Made by a program: the position numbers and the translations under genes. Below the pieces are notes generated by a model. It was not told where the DNA came from. It saw only the letters and a program-made list of their open reading frames with translations, and searched no databases. 64,000 nt of DNA from Amphiura filiformis (lineage: Eukaryota; Echinodermata; Ophiuroidea; Amphilepidida; Amphiuridae). This document shows positions 49,449 to 60,021 of the stretch, one piece after another; position 1 is the stretch's first letter; every line of letters begins with the position of its first letter. The stretch spans positions 43,820,667 through 43,884,666 of the forward strand of contig NC_092644.1 in the NCBI RefSeq assembly GCF_039555335.1, given 5' to 3'.

Positions 49449-50178
49449 ATACGAGGTATTTGGTAGTTCACAACTTCTTGCGAATGGTAGTGAGCTTTGG
49501 CAAAAATTGCATTGATCATTTCACAGCGAGTGTATAAAAGAATTCCAATATATCACAGATATACTTTTGTAAGTCCTGTGGTTCTTGAGTTTAATACGTT
49601 GTAAAGAGGGCTGAAACAACAACACTTTTGTGTAACGTACATAACTCATTCACAACAATAAATCAAACAAGTTTTCAAAGTATATGATTTGTAGAATGAA
49701 CTTTTGCAAAACACCAAAGTGTTATTTTTCAATTATATATTGATTTAGATAAGGCCAAGTAAAATAAAAAACATGTTTCACGTCCGGGTTTTTGAAAAAA
49801 AAGGAGGAAGAGGGGCTTTTTATTTTTATTTTTATCGCAAAATCGGTGTAAATACCCATACTTAGAGCCGTTTTAGCGTACAATCTGTACATACAATAAT
49901 GCCTGGAAAAAGGAGGAGGCCCTTTTTATTTGTTGTTCTGAGAGTTACACCCCTCTAATGATCACAAAACCTTCCTAAAATGTTTCTTGTATCTTAACAA
50001 GGCTATAGAAAGCATCCCAACTTCCTAGACATATTTTTTGAAAAGTTATAACTGAATTTCAAAAAATAAAAATAAAATTGAAGAAACCTCAAAAAAGGAA
50101 GCGGGAGGGGACGTGAAACATGTTTTATTTTTTATTTGGCCTAATAAAAATGTTTTTTTGTTTTGCTGCTTCGACCAA
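49449..50178 (-). mobile_element. Element N (copy 2), interrupted by a MITE
   Basis: 49449-49749 is the reverse complement of copies at 40204 and 51619. It is split at 49750-50144 by a Harbinger-like MITE and resumes as AAAAATG, T-run, TTTTGCTGCTTCGACCAA to 50178. The order of events is therefore N first, MITE later. Confidence 0.75.
49753..50141. mobile_element. Harbinger-like MITE, GGCCAAGTAAAATAAA ends (copy 1)
   Basis: Ends GGCCAAGTAAAATAAAAAAC and the complement ending ATTTTTTATTTGGCC, both continuing into CATGTTTCACGTCC and its complement. TAA flanks both sides (49750-49752, 50142-50144). AGGAGG/CCTTTTTATT words recur inside. Non-coding; sibling at 55576. Confidence 0.8.
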
Positions 50179-50423
50179 TTTCTAAGTGAGATTTAATCCA
50201 CTTGAGTCCAGTCCTCGTTTACGGAGTTAGGGTTAGGGTTTAGGGTTGGGGTAGGGCAGTCTTGTAATAAGACTAGAAGAGTTGCACCCTATTCGGCAAT
50301 CGCTCCAATCCTTACATACTCCAAAACTTGAATATCAGATGGAATCATTCATCATGTTCATGGAGGCAGTCAAAACCCGGATGGTTTTAAAAAGGTTATA
50401 TCTTTAAAATTCACTCAACTCCC

Positions 50424-50780
50424 TTAAGGGGGTACTACACCCCTGCCCAATTTTGTGCCTATTTTTGCATTTTTCTCAAAAATTATAGCGCATTGGTGAC
50501 AAGTAAGATATGTATATTATAGGGTCAAGGACTACAACTACTGCACTGGAAATTTCAGCACAGACAACAGCTGTGTGGAGTTACAGTCAAAAATGAGGGA
50601 AAACCAATATTTGATCAATAAATCAATAACTACTTACCTTGAGTTGCTGACATTTCAATGCAGTAGTTGTAGTCCTTGCCCCTATAATATACATATCTTA
50701 CTTGTCACCAATGCGCTTTAATTTTTGAGAAAATTGCAAAAATAGGCACAAAATTGGCCAGGGGTGTAGTACCCCCTTAA
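50424..50780 (+). mobile_element. TTAA foldback MITE, family A (copy 5, best preserved)
   Basis: TTAA|GGGGGTACTACACCCC to GTGTAGTACCCCC|TTAA. The two ~137 bp arms differ at only a handful of positions. It represents the family A consensus well. Confidence 0.92.
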
Positions 50781-51618
50781 GAAATTCGAAAACTTGGGAA
50801 ACAGCTTAATCGAAAATAAGTTTAAAGTTTGCTTATGAGTTCTTGTAGGCCTACATTTTTGTTCGTATACATAGCCTACGTTTGTAGATCGGTATTTATT
50901 ATATTGAATGGATGAAATTGTCAAGCTATACCTGCTTTGAGTCAAACATGATCAACAACTCTCACTTTTGGATTTTTGTTTGCTTCCATGTCAAGAATGA
51001 GACCAGAATTGGCATTGGTAGAAATGAGCAATAGTTTAGCTTATTACTATTAGCTCAACCCGAGTAGGAAAAGTGAAAATAGGGGTTAGTTCTGGCATGG
51101 GACAATTGTTAATAATGTTTAATCTTACTTGGGGTATTATTACCCTATGAATGAAATAATCACCAATAATAAGAAGGGGTGAATTAAAAGTTCACCTGAA
51201 TCACCTTTTACACGTCTACCCATACCAGTATCCATGGACATATTATGGTATTGCATTGGCTATTGGTAAAGATTGCGTATACAGAAAAGCTCAGAAATGA
51301 GATTTTGCTATTTTATGCATTTTCAGCAATGTATTTTAAGAGCCACTGCACGAATGTCAAGCTTGTTTAGAACCGTGGAAGGTATTTTGATTATGAACAT
51401 TTGATGTATTTCGTACGTACACTTACTTCATTCCCACGAAGAGAGGTATGAATAGTTCAAACTTCTGAGACTCAAAAGAAAGATATTTGCCAAATAACAC
51501 GACGTATAAGAATGATTGAGGACAATCAAATGAATTGTTGTTTGTGTTGTTTGATGTCAAAGACCGGGACTGATTTTATGTTGGTATTCCAAAAACCATT
51601 GCGTGATTGACGGTTATT
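50781..51618. other. Intergenic stretch, no supported gene
   Basis: No open frame of note, no repeats recognised. Confidence 0.4.
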
Positions 51619-51945
51619 GTTGGTCGAAGCAGCCAAAATATCGAATTTCATTATTTTAATCAATATATTATTAAAAAATAACACTTTCATGTTTTGCAAA
51701 AGATCATTCTACAAATCATACTTTGAAAACTTGATTGATTTATTGTTGTTAATGAGTTATATACGTTTTACAAAAGTGTTGTTGTTTCAGCCCTCTTTAT
51801 ATACAACATAACTCAAGGGCCACAGGACCTACAAAAGTATATAAACTGTGATATTTGAATTCTTCTACACACTCGCTATGATATGATCCATGCAATTTTT
51901 ACCAAAGCTCATTACCATTCGCAAGATGTTGTGAACTACCAAATC
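51619..51945 (+). mobile_element. Element N (copy 3)
   Basis: Begins TGTTGGTCGAAGCAGCC and carries the same core as the 40204 copy with scattered substitutions and small indels. Ends near TGTTGTGAACTACC. Confidence 0.75.
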
Positions 51946-53947
51946 GCAACAGTTTAAAATAGTTGCTAACCTTAATTATTATGCGGCGTCCTACTTTGGT
52001 AACAAACTGATTCAAAACATTCCAAATATCTGCCTCTCAGTCAGACCTGCTATGTTTTTACTCGTATTTTTTTTTAAAGGGGATTCAAGTACGTGCTAAG
52101 AGGCAATTTGGAGATCAGGCAACCAATTCCCACATAAAAAATGTTAAATATTTTTAAGAACCTACAATCGGACAATAAGATTTGGAGCGATAAGCAGGTA
52201 CATGTACACGTATCATAACAAAAAGTGTCTTTAAAAAAGACAACGCCATATATGAAGAGCATTCATATTTACCAGGTCCAAAATTATAGGCAGGGATGCA
52301 AGTTTTCCTGCTTTAGCAGGAATTCCTGCTTTCATGGAGTCCAAATTCCCGCACTTTTCTTTATTTCAGCCCGTTTTGGAGGCTTTTGGCCCAGATTCAC
52401 ACACTTTTCAGGCTTTTCCCTTCAGGTTAGCTTGCAGTCCCTGAATAGGGTACATTGTTCAATACTATGTATGCATGTATAATTATTATGCACATATCAT
52501 AGGCCCTAAAACTGTATTTGTCATCGGATTTTTCCATTGAAAAGACAAAATTTATGTTTTATACATTCAGTTTATAACATTTTCAGTAATTGTTATCCAC
52601 AAAATAATACAGGATACATTTGACTTACATGGGCACCTCTTCTGATATTATTGTAGCGCTGATTCTGTACTTCAGTGGGCGAGTGGTCGACTTAATTGGT
52701 TACCCCCCCCAAAAAAAAAACCCACCCCAAACAAACAAACAGAAACCCCCAAAAAAAAAAAAAAAAAGAAAACAAATTGGTTAAAAAAAAAACCCAAACA
52801 AACAAACAGAACCCCCCAAAAGAAAAACAAAAACAACAACAACAACATACATTTCAATTTCAATCGTAAAAAAATATTTCAGCGCAAAGATTTTTTAAAG
52901 CATACTTAAAATACTCGACTCCATATCCCACCTCCGCATTTGCCGAAGTCATACTGACCCAAAACAAATATTGTTTATTTGAAATTGAAATATTTTAGTA
53001 CCGTTTCTTAAATTGAATGGAATGTCTAAATCAACACTTGTTATGGCACTTCAAGTCTTGAATTAATTGACTTACATCAACAGAGGAATCTGAAAGTATA
53101 CCAAACAATTATGCATTACAGAATACATATATTTTAATATGACTAGCCAATTTGTTACGAAGTCCAGTTTTGTTTAAAATATTGAAAAATTGTGATTTAT
53201 TTGAAAATCAAATATAGTTGGCATGTGCAATAACGTAGCAATGCTGTCACTTTCAAATGTTATGCCGAATTGCTTTGATTCAAGGCGCAGCCTGCACTCT
53301 GCATACATTTGCAATTGAATGATCAATGACAATAGACACGATTAAAATACTTAGTCTCTTATCAGGTATGTTATCAAATATTCAATTGTCATAAAAATGT
53401 ACTGGATAATTAATTTTCAAAATAAACCCAAGTCAAGTTTACAACTATACCAAGTAATATTCAGTATTCACACGGTGTAATGAATTTGGCTTTATACAAA
53501 CATGACAAATGATGTGATTTCCCTGGTAAAGTCATATTTACAGTGGATGTCAAGTCACCATATATAATTCAAGTCGTGCGATTTTCACACTTTAAAGCAG
53601 ATTAAAATCCTAAGACTTACTCGAGCCGCAAAATTCAATAAAATAATAATGCTAAAGAATCGAAATTTGTTTTTAAAACTTGTTTCCTTTTGAAAATCTT
53701 CATTCGCAAGACTTAATCACAAAAGTTTACAACTTTATTAAGAAATTACTTTGACGAAGTTTGATCAATTTTAAGAAATTACCTTGGTGCATAATACGCT
53801 TGGTGTATGAGCTAAATGGCATCTGTTCAATGGCACAGTTCAATGACCTCTATTTAAGGTTCTTAGCGCAAATATTGACCTCAACATGTCAAGTTGTGGG
53901 TATGAGATTTTGTGCTCCACGCGTTCAAAGGTTTGTTTTGGACATAA
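51946..53947. other. Intergenic; A/C-rich low-complexity segment at 52690-52860
   Basis: 52690-52860 is made of C-runs, A-runs and CAAACAAACA, so frames through it are artefacts. 52290-52440 has CTGCTTT(A/C) and CTTTTCAGGCTTTT repeats of unclear origin. No gene supported. Confidence 0.45.
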
Positions 53948-54220
53948 GGGACCGTTCACAAACACTTGTAAGGGGGGGGGGCTGATGCAAAAAAATTATC
54001 GCGAAAATTTTTCGGGCCCCCCTCCTTTACAGATCTCAAAAATTTCAGGGCCCCCCTTTTTGACATGAAAATTATGGGTCAACCCCATAGAAAAGCATAT
54101 AAACTCAATTTTCCCTGGAAAATTTGAGGTCATTTTTTCAGGCCCCCCCCCTTAGGAGGGTCAATTTTTTTCAAGGCCCCCCTTTTTGCATCCCCCTTAC
54201 AAGTGTTTGTGAACGGTCCC
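53948..54220. mobile_element. Harbinger-like MITE with perfect 29-bp ends
   Basis: The left end starts GGGACCGTTCACAAACACTT and continues GTAAGGGGG; the right end is its exact complement. TAA flanks both sides (53945-53947, 54221-54223). The interior is itself an inverted series of GGGCCC(C) and AAAATTT words around AACCCCATAGAAAAGCATAT. The near-perfect ends imply recent activity. Confidence 0.9.
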
Positions 54221-54425
54221 TAAGGGCTCTGGTATGAACGTTTCGACAGTATTTTTGTGGGACATGAAAGGGACATCATGAGAGCAGATCAGACGTATCG
54301 AATTGAATTCATACAAGGAATGTCCTTCTGATATCGAATAATTTTGATTTTTTTAATTCGCGATATATAAATACAAATTTTATGACAAATGATTAAAATT
54401 GGATATTTTTAACATTTTTGATTGA
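54221..54425 (+). mobile_element. Left-arm fragment of foldback family C
   Basis: TAAGGGCTCTGGTATGAACG, then TTTTTGTGGGACATGAAAGG and TGTCCTTCTGATATCGAATA match the left arms at 6624 and 60928. It directly abuts the Harbinger-like MITE, whose TAA duplication overlaps the start of this fragment. The right arm is absent. Confidence 0.75.
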
Positions 54426-54451
54426 ATTGTGAATTGTCGTGCTAACTGTTG

Positions 54452-54469
54452 AGTCCTTCCGGAAGGACT
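54452..54469. promoter_or_regulatory. 18-bp perfect palindrome AGTCCTTCCGGAAGGACT
   Basis: The centre CTTCCGGAAG is a back-to-back ETS-type site (GGAA core on both strands). It lies immediately left of the foldback at 54471. Binding is conjecture. Confidence 0.3.
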
Positions 54470-54470
54470 A

Positions 54471-54610
54471 ATTTCCAGTATAAACATTTAAGTTCTAACG
54501 AAAGTTTGATGACGTAAAATCGATAATATGTTGGGTATAATATCTGGTAGAAATATATTATCGATTTTACGTCATCAAACATTCGTTGGAACTTAAACTT
54601 AACTGGAAAT
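54471..54610. repeat. 140-bp foldback
   Basis: Arms of ~57 bp: ATTTCCAGT at the left end and ACTGGAAAT at the right, with TTTGATGACGTAAAATCGAT and its complement nearest the turn. About six mismatches. Only one copy in the window. Confidence 0.7.
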
Positions 54611-54662
54611 ACAAATAACGTCGATATGTTACATCGAGTATTCTGCATCCACTAAAAAGTCT

Positions 54663-55071
54663 TTAAAGGAAGTGTCCGGCAATCACAACATTATTCCTTA
54701 TATGTTAGAAAAATAATTATCAAGCACGAATCACATGGTTTTATTTCAAACAAACTCATAGTGACCATAAAAACGAATAAAAACATCCGTTTCTCAACAC
54801 GCGATATTCAAAATTCCCGGGCGCCGAGTGCAATGACGTCCCAGTAATACAATGAAGGCTGACGACAATTGAACACAAATAACCATTACGTCATTGCACT
54901 TAGACAATTTCGGCGCGGGAATTTTGAATATCGCGTGTTGAGAGCCGACTGTTTTATTCGTTTTTATGGTCAATATGAGTTTGTTTTAAATAAAACAATG
55001 TGATTCGTGCTTGATAATTATTTTTCTAACATATAAGGCATAATGTTATGATTGCCGGAGTCTCCCTTTAA
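54663..55071. mobile_element. TTAA foldback element, family D
   Basis: TTAA|AGGAAGTGTCCGGCAATCAC to GATTGCCGGAGTCTCCCT|TTAA. The ~165 bp arms include TTCAAAATTCCCGGGCGCC and GGCGCGGGAATTTTGAATAT. The turn is near 54860 and contains TGACGT words. It shares its right TTAA (55068-55071) with the next MITE. A half copy is at 25243. Confidence 0.85.
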
Positions 55072-55436
55072 GGGGGTACTACACCCCTGTGGTAAATTTG
55101 TGTCTATTTTTGCATTTTTCTCAAAAAAATAATAACTCACTGGTAACAAAAGTTATGTATATTATAGGGGCAAGAAATCCAATTACTACACTGGAATTTC
55201 AGTGACCCAAGACAAGTGGTTTGTTATTTATGATCAGAAATAAGGTACCGCTAGGATGTACCTCGTTTCCAGTCATATATACTTAACCGCTTGTCTTAAG
55301 TCACTGACATTTCAGTGCAGTAATTGGATTCCTTGCCCCTACAATATACATAAATTTTGTAACCAGTGTGTTATTAGTTTTTGAGAAAAATGCAAAAATA
55401 GACACAAATTTATAGAGGGATGTAGTACCCCCTTAA
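55068..55436 (+). mobile_element. TTAA foldback MITE, family B (copy 3)
   Basis: TTAA|GGGGGTACTACACCCC to GTAGTACCCCC|TTAA. The spacer with AAATAAGGTACCGCTAGGAT is nearly identical to 42035-42400. It abuts family D at a shared TTAA. Confidence 0.9.
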
Positions 55437-55575
55437 ACATGGTAAAGTCCTTTTACTCGACATGGATATGCATCGCTTGCCAAAGTTGACGATCAATGCA
55501 CTTTTCAGTTTACGATGCGATCCTAACCAAATTCGAGATAAATAGATGGCCAATGTTAAGAACGACGCTCGATAA

Positions 55576-55970
55576 GGCCAAGTAAAAATAAAAATATGTT
55601 TCTCATCCGGGTTTTTGAAAAATAGGAGGATGAGGGGCTTTTTATTTTCTATTTTTTATTGGAAAATGACGCTAAATACCTGTATTTGGCACCATATTTA
55701 ATTGGGTATTCGACATACAGATTGATATCCGAGAAAAAGAAGGAGGCCCTTTTTATTCTATTGTTTTGAGAGGTAGGCCCCTCTAGTGATAACAAAACTC
55801 TTCTGAAATGATGTATTCTGCATTTACAAAGCCACAAAATAAATTACAACTTCTGAAACATCTTTTTCAACAAGTTATAACTGAAAGTTTAAAAAATAAA
55901 AAGAAATTTGAAAAATCTTCAAAAAAGGAGGAGGGCGCGGACGAGAAACATGTATTTTTTTTGCTCGGCC
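55576..55970. mobile_element. Harbinger-like MITE, GGCCAAGTAAAA ends (copy 2)
   Basis: Same termini and internal order as 49753-50141 (CATCCGGGTTTTTGAAAAAT, GAGGCCCTTTTTATT, AAAAAAGGAGGAGGGCGCGG) with TAA on both sides (55573-55575, 55971-55973). The copies differ at many positions, so the family is not very recent. Confidence 0.8.
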
Positions 55971-55973
55971 TAA

Positions 55974-56904
55974 ATGTAAACTGATCAATTACTTTCAAAA
56001 GCTCCATCAATTCCACTGGGTAAGCGATTTTAAACGTAATAATGAGGTAAACACCATGAAGAAATATCACTATGCCATTCAAAATCGTCTGTGATATAAA
56101 AAAACAACAATAACAACAACAACTAAAACGAGATCCCTTATAGGCCCTATTATGTCTAATGGGATTTTTATAATGTAAAATACAACTTTTGAAAGAGTAC
56201 GTGTTAAAATTGTCTAGTTGCACAATTTAACCCAGGAATTTAAGTTATACTAACTCAAAACTGATCTCATTCCAGCTTGGGTACTTCCACCGAGATGCGT
56301 TCTTTTCGTGCAGTTATTTTTTCAACAATTTTTTTTCAGTAAATGTACACGAGAAGGTTATTACCACCGTAATTATCAAACGTAATTATAAATGGTCGGT
56401 TGCAGTTCATTCAGGTCTAGTCAAGGTATGCAGAATAATCAGCTATTGCCAACAGACCCACAGACTGTTTAATTAGCACCAAAATCTTGAAAACGTAAAT
56501 GTTGATAAACCGCTGCTGTTGTTAAAATTGTTAATATGTTGACTGAATGCTACAAACACCTATGCATTGTACACATTATAGAATTAATGATATAGTTTGC
56601 CCAGCAACAAGACAGCAAATGGTTTCGGCATAAAACCACAATAGTCTGTATCATTCTTGGTTGAACAAACTGAAAAACAAGTGTCATTTGTTCCAAGGAT
56701 ATTCCTTTGAAAATTATTATACGAATTCCATAAACTGCATTCTTTCAAGTTGTCATGGAATCATAATAGTGCATGTAGGCGATTGCTCAGCCCCCGGCTC
56801 AGCCATCAGCAATTAAAGACTGATTGTATTGAAAATAATGTGCTTATTTCTATATACTTTCTTAATGTGCTTATGTGCTTATTTTACTTTTCCCGGAAAA
56901 GGAA
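55974..56904. other. Intergenic stretch, no supported gene
   Basis: A 118-codon minus frame starting at 56223 has no domain and overlaps the MITE at its end. No repeat recognised. Confidence 0.4.
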
Positions 56905-57924
56905 ACAAATATAGTTGATGAGGTTACGCGTCCTACTAAGGGCGTGTTCAGAAATACTTTGGTGGGGTGCTGGTAAAAAGGGAGGGTGTGGGCCAAAAAA
57001 GTTTTGGACCTTAAAAGAGGGGGGACCAAAAAGTTTTAGGTGGTAGGAAAGGGGGCCAAAAAAGTTTTCCTCTTCAAAACCCAAAATTTTCGCGCGCTTC
57101 GCGCACATTGAGACCCTCTATCGGGCTCTATATCACTTTTAACATGGGCAAGTTTTGGGTTAACAGTGCTTTTGTTTGAAAAAATGATGGCACTTAGTGT
57201 ACACTAATATAACATTAAAGATGATCAGCAACATAAGAAATACTGGCACTTTTTATCATAAAATTTTATATCTCTTCAAAGTAGGCTACAAATATGATTA
57301 TGTACATGCCAATCTGATCAAAATACAACTAAATCAAGAAAATATTGCAAATAAATTGGATTTCTTTGCACGTAAACTGCACACTTCAGTTTACTATTTT
57401 TTGCAAAATTATTTTGTACACATAGGCCCATGGATAGATTTACCATAGGACAGAGTGGGCACAGGCCCAGGTACCACAGTCTTGGGGGGCCAAAACTGAT
57501 ACCTGTGTACATTTGCGTGAGGGGTCACTCCCATTGTGGCCTGTACACCATCCGCGAAAATCAACTTTTGAAAAGCACCCTAAACAAGGATTTAACCCTT
57601 GGCTAAAACGACACCCTAAACAGGGATTTCATTCCTAACATCAAATTTCATACCCTAAATATTCAAATATTTGCCTCCCTCAATGACATGTGACCCAGAT
57701 ACCACATCACTGGAAACAACACTATTAAGTATGTTTGTTATACGATAAGGGGGGTCAAAAAAGTTTTTGTCTGTCAAAGAGGGGGGTCAAAAAGTTTAGC
57801 AGTTCATGGAGGGGGTCAAAAGTTTTCGAGCGAAAATTTTAGGAAGACCAGCCCCCCCCTACCAAAGTATTAATGAACACTCCCTAATAAACGGAAGTTC
57901 GTGGGTTCGAATCCCATGCCGGCA
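56905..57924 (+). pseudogene. tRNA-Ile-like sequence split by a transposon
   Basis: The left part TAGTTGATGAGGTTACGCG then TCCTACTAA (to 56939) and right part TAATAAACGGAAG then GTGGGTTCGAATCCCATGCC and GGCA (from 57885) join, after removing 56940-57884 and one TAA, into a tRNA-Ile-like body. Its anticodon loop would be CTAATAA, anticodon AAT. The B-box is excellent; the D-arm and acceptor stem are degenerate. It was therefore probably already a tRNA-derived SINE or pseudogene before the insertion. Confidence 0.55.
56940..57884. mobile_element. Harbinger-like element, ~0.95 kb, inserted in a tRNA-like anticodon loop
   Basis: Left end GGGCGTGTTCAGAAATACTT then TGGTGGGG; right end complement of GGGAGTGTTCATTAATACTT. 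TAA flanks both sides (56937-56939, 57885-57887). Internal words such as GGGGGACCAAAAAGTTTT and GGGGGGTCAAAAAAGTTTTT occur in both halves. Frames of 74-83 codons inside show no transposase. Confidence 0.8.
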
Positions 57925-58101
57925 TATATTTCCTTGCTTTTTTCAGATGGGCTATGCGCCGGCAAGGATTTCGTTTACATAAGTTGTCTATAGTTTTATT
58001 GTAACACTTTGGGTTGGGTAACTGTTCACTTTTTCCTAAAAAACCCATACTTTAATATATATGTGATAGCTCAGTAAAATAAATTCTATATGTTTTGTAT
58101 T

Positions 58102-58211
58102 TTTCAGATATCGATAGCAGACATGAAGTATATTCCAACCTAATTCACCACCAAATCATTATCTGTAAGCCTCATCGCAAACAACCATATTCCAGCGAAA
58201 CAAGTTGAAAA
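58102..58211 (+). other. Probable 3' splice site and 5' UTR of the membrane-protein gene
   Basis: TTTTGTATTTTTCAG ending at 58107 is a good acceptor, so a 5' UTR exon probably starts at 58108 with an upstream non-coding exon out of sight or unrecognised. A short upstream frame of six codons starts at 58123 and stops at 58143. An in-frame TGA at 58206-58208 precedes the main ATG, so the coding start cannot extend upstream in this exon. Confidence 0.5.
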
Positions 58212-60021
58212 ATGGCGGGATCATCGGTTTACGTTATGAGTGTGGCCCTCTTAATCCTGGCTATGTTAACACCTCCAGCTGCCCCTCAAGCTGTCGTACC
58301 AGATACATCATGTGCGGGAACGGTGTCCATTGGGACTCTGATAGGCAGTTGCATAGCTGTCTTGATTGGAACGCTCCTCGTTGAACTTGGAATCTATCTA
58401 TGTTACCGACATTTGTGCAACAAACCATGCTCTAAAATCACCTCTTCCGATAGTGATGTGAGTAGCGTAGAAGAGTTTCACCAACCGAAAGATTATCATG
58501 CAGCGAGCTGGAGCTACCGAGGAGGAGGACCGAAGCAAAAGGAAAAGGCCGAGAAAGTTAAGAAAAGTGCAATTTATAACATCAGTGAGTCCAGAACAGA
58601 AGAAGATAAAGTTATGTTTGCTCCTGGTTTGTATCGGACATCTTTGGAGCCAAATACCAAAGGAAGGTCCAATGTTATTGTTAATGGCGCGGATAATTAC
58701 ACACCGGAATTCCCGACGATTTATAGCTACAACAGTGCTTGGGATAACAGGGTCGACCATCTATTAAATAAACATGGAAGATATGATATGGATGATACGT
58801 CTATGGTTAGCATAGATTTGGATGACGACCAAGAATACCCGATATTGAAATCACCTAAAGATGGCGTTGGATCCGTCGATTTCTCATCTGCCAAATTCGG
58901 AATACATAACCACGGATTTGTAAGTCATACCCCTGATTCTATCTCCCTCAATGAAAGCGAGAATGGTGATATTTCAACTTATCGATACTTTACTGGTGTC
59001 AATGGAAAAATGCACGAGATGATTCCGATGGAAGAGCTTGACCATCATCACAGGAGACCAAAAGGTAGTTTGGTTACGCAAGACAATACAGTTATAGATA
59101 TGGAATGGGATGATTTTACGGATCCAGAGAGCCGAATCTCCATTGATGATAACTTTTTGATCGGTCCTCCGAGCGTCAGTACCTCCGAAGGCACTGATGA
59201 AATCGTACAACTCCATCATGGTGCTCCCGATATTGATTCCACTGGGAACTTTATCCTCCGCAAATCTGCTCCACCTGCTCGTACGGATAGTAGCGATGAG
59301 GACTTGTATGATTATGGAGATACCGATACGGAACGTAAAATGCTCACTGAAAAACACGGTGCATGGACTAGTTCCTTTAGCAGAGCTACTTACAAAGCTA
59401 AAATGGGAGAGGTATCTCTTGAGCGAGAGCCGATTTCAGATGAATCTCAAATGCCTGAATTCGGAGAGCGATTCAGATACAGTACGGGTCTTCGACGCGC
59501 AAAAGTGATGGCTATGAGAGCAGCAGCAGCTCCTGCTTCAAGGGAGCACGATGACATCATCAGACGTCAGCACGAAGAGGCAGTCATCAGACGCCACCAC
59601 GAAGAAGTACTTTCACAACAACGCCCCGATTCTCCAGATCCAATGATAGGATACATTAAACTGGTCAGACCAGAGACTTACGAAAGCGCACCAAGTCCTG
59701 AACCTGTTCAGGGCAGATCCGCAGCTCCAATACTTGGACAGATACAATTAGCAAGACCAGAAGTGTTTGACAAAGCAATGTATCAAGATACACAATTCAG
59801 ACTTGCCCCGGCACCAGGACTCGACGAAGACGACGATGATCTGATGGTGTTGTATCCAATCGCAGTTTCTAAAGATGTCAGCTGTAAGCGTTGCCGTGGT
59901 GGAATTGAAATAGATACCAAAGATTCCTCTTCACAGGCGTCAATAGAACGAGTTCATGCTTCCACAATATCTGAGACGCAGAGAGGCAGAAGAAATAGGG
60001 ACTATGGAGTCGAAACTATTG
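58212..60021 (+). CDS. Exon 1 of an uncharacterised single-pass membrane protein with a long repeat-bearing tail
   Basis: 603 codons plus one base, ending at a strong donor (TTG|GTAAGTG). The start has a good Kozak context (AAAATGG) and an upstream in-frame stop. Residues 1-26 look like a signal peptide (hydrophobic VALLILAML, then PPAAPQ). Residues 27-40 would be a tiny ectodomain with one Cys, and 41-63 a transmembrane helix with GxxxG spacing. CYRHLCNKPC follows, a plausible palmitoylation site. The tail is acidic and Ser/Asp-rich (190-380) with a His/Arg/Glu coil (445-468). Two copies of a short motif occur: IGYIKLVRPE at 479-488 and LGQIQLARPE at 508-517. Reading past the donor adds 24 residues and a stop at 60095, an intron-retention form at best. 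I do not recognise the family. Confidence 0.85.

Noticed and set aside
50226..50252. Telomere-like GGGTTAGGGTTTAGGG words
   Set aside because: Only about three imperfect copies, too short to claim an interstitial telomeric repeat.
58398..59508. Minus-strand and frame-shifted open frames inside exon 1
   Set aside because: Shadows of the real coding frame.
59646..59663. ITIM-like sequence IGYIKL (also IGYVKL at residue 869)
   Set aside because: Only two of the 13 motif copies have Tyr at that position; the Gly/Lys/Leu/Pro pattern, not the Tyr, is what is conserved.
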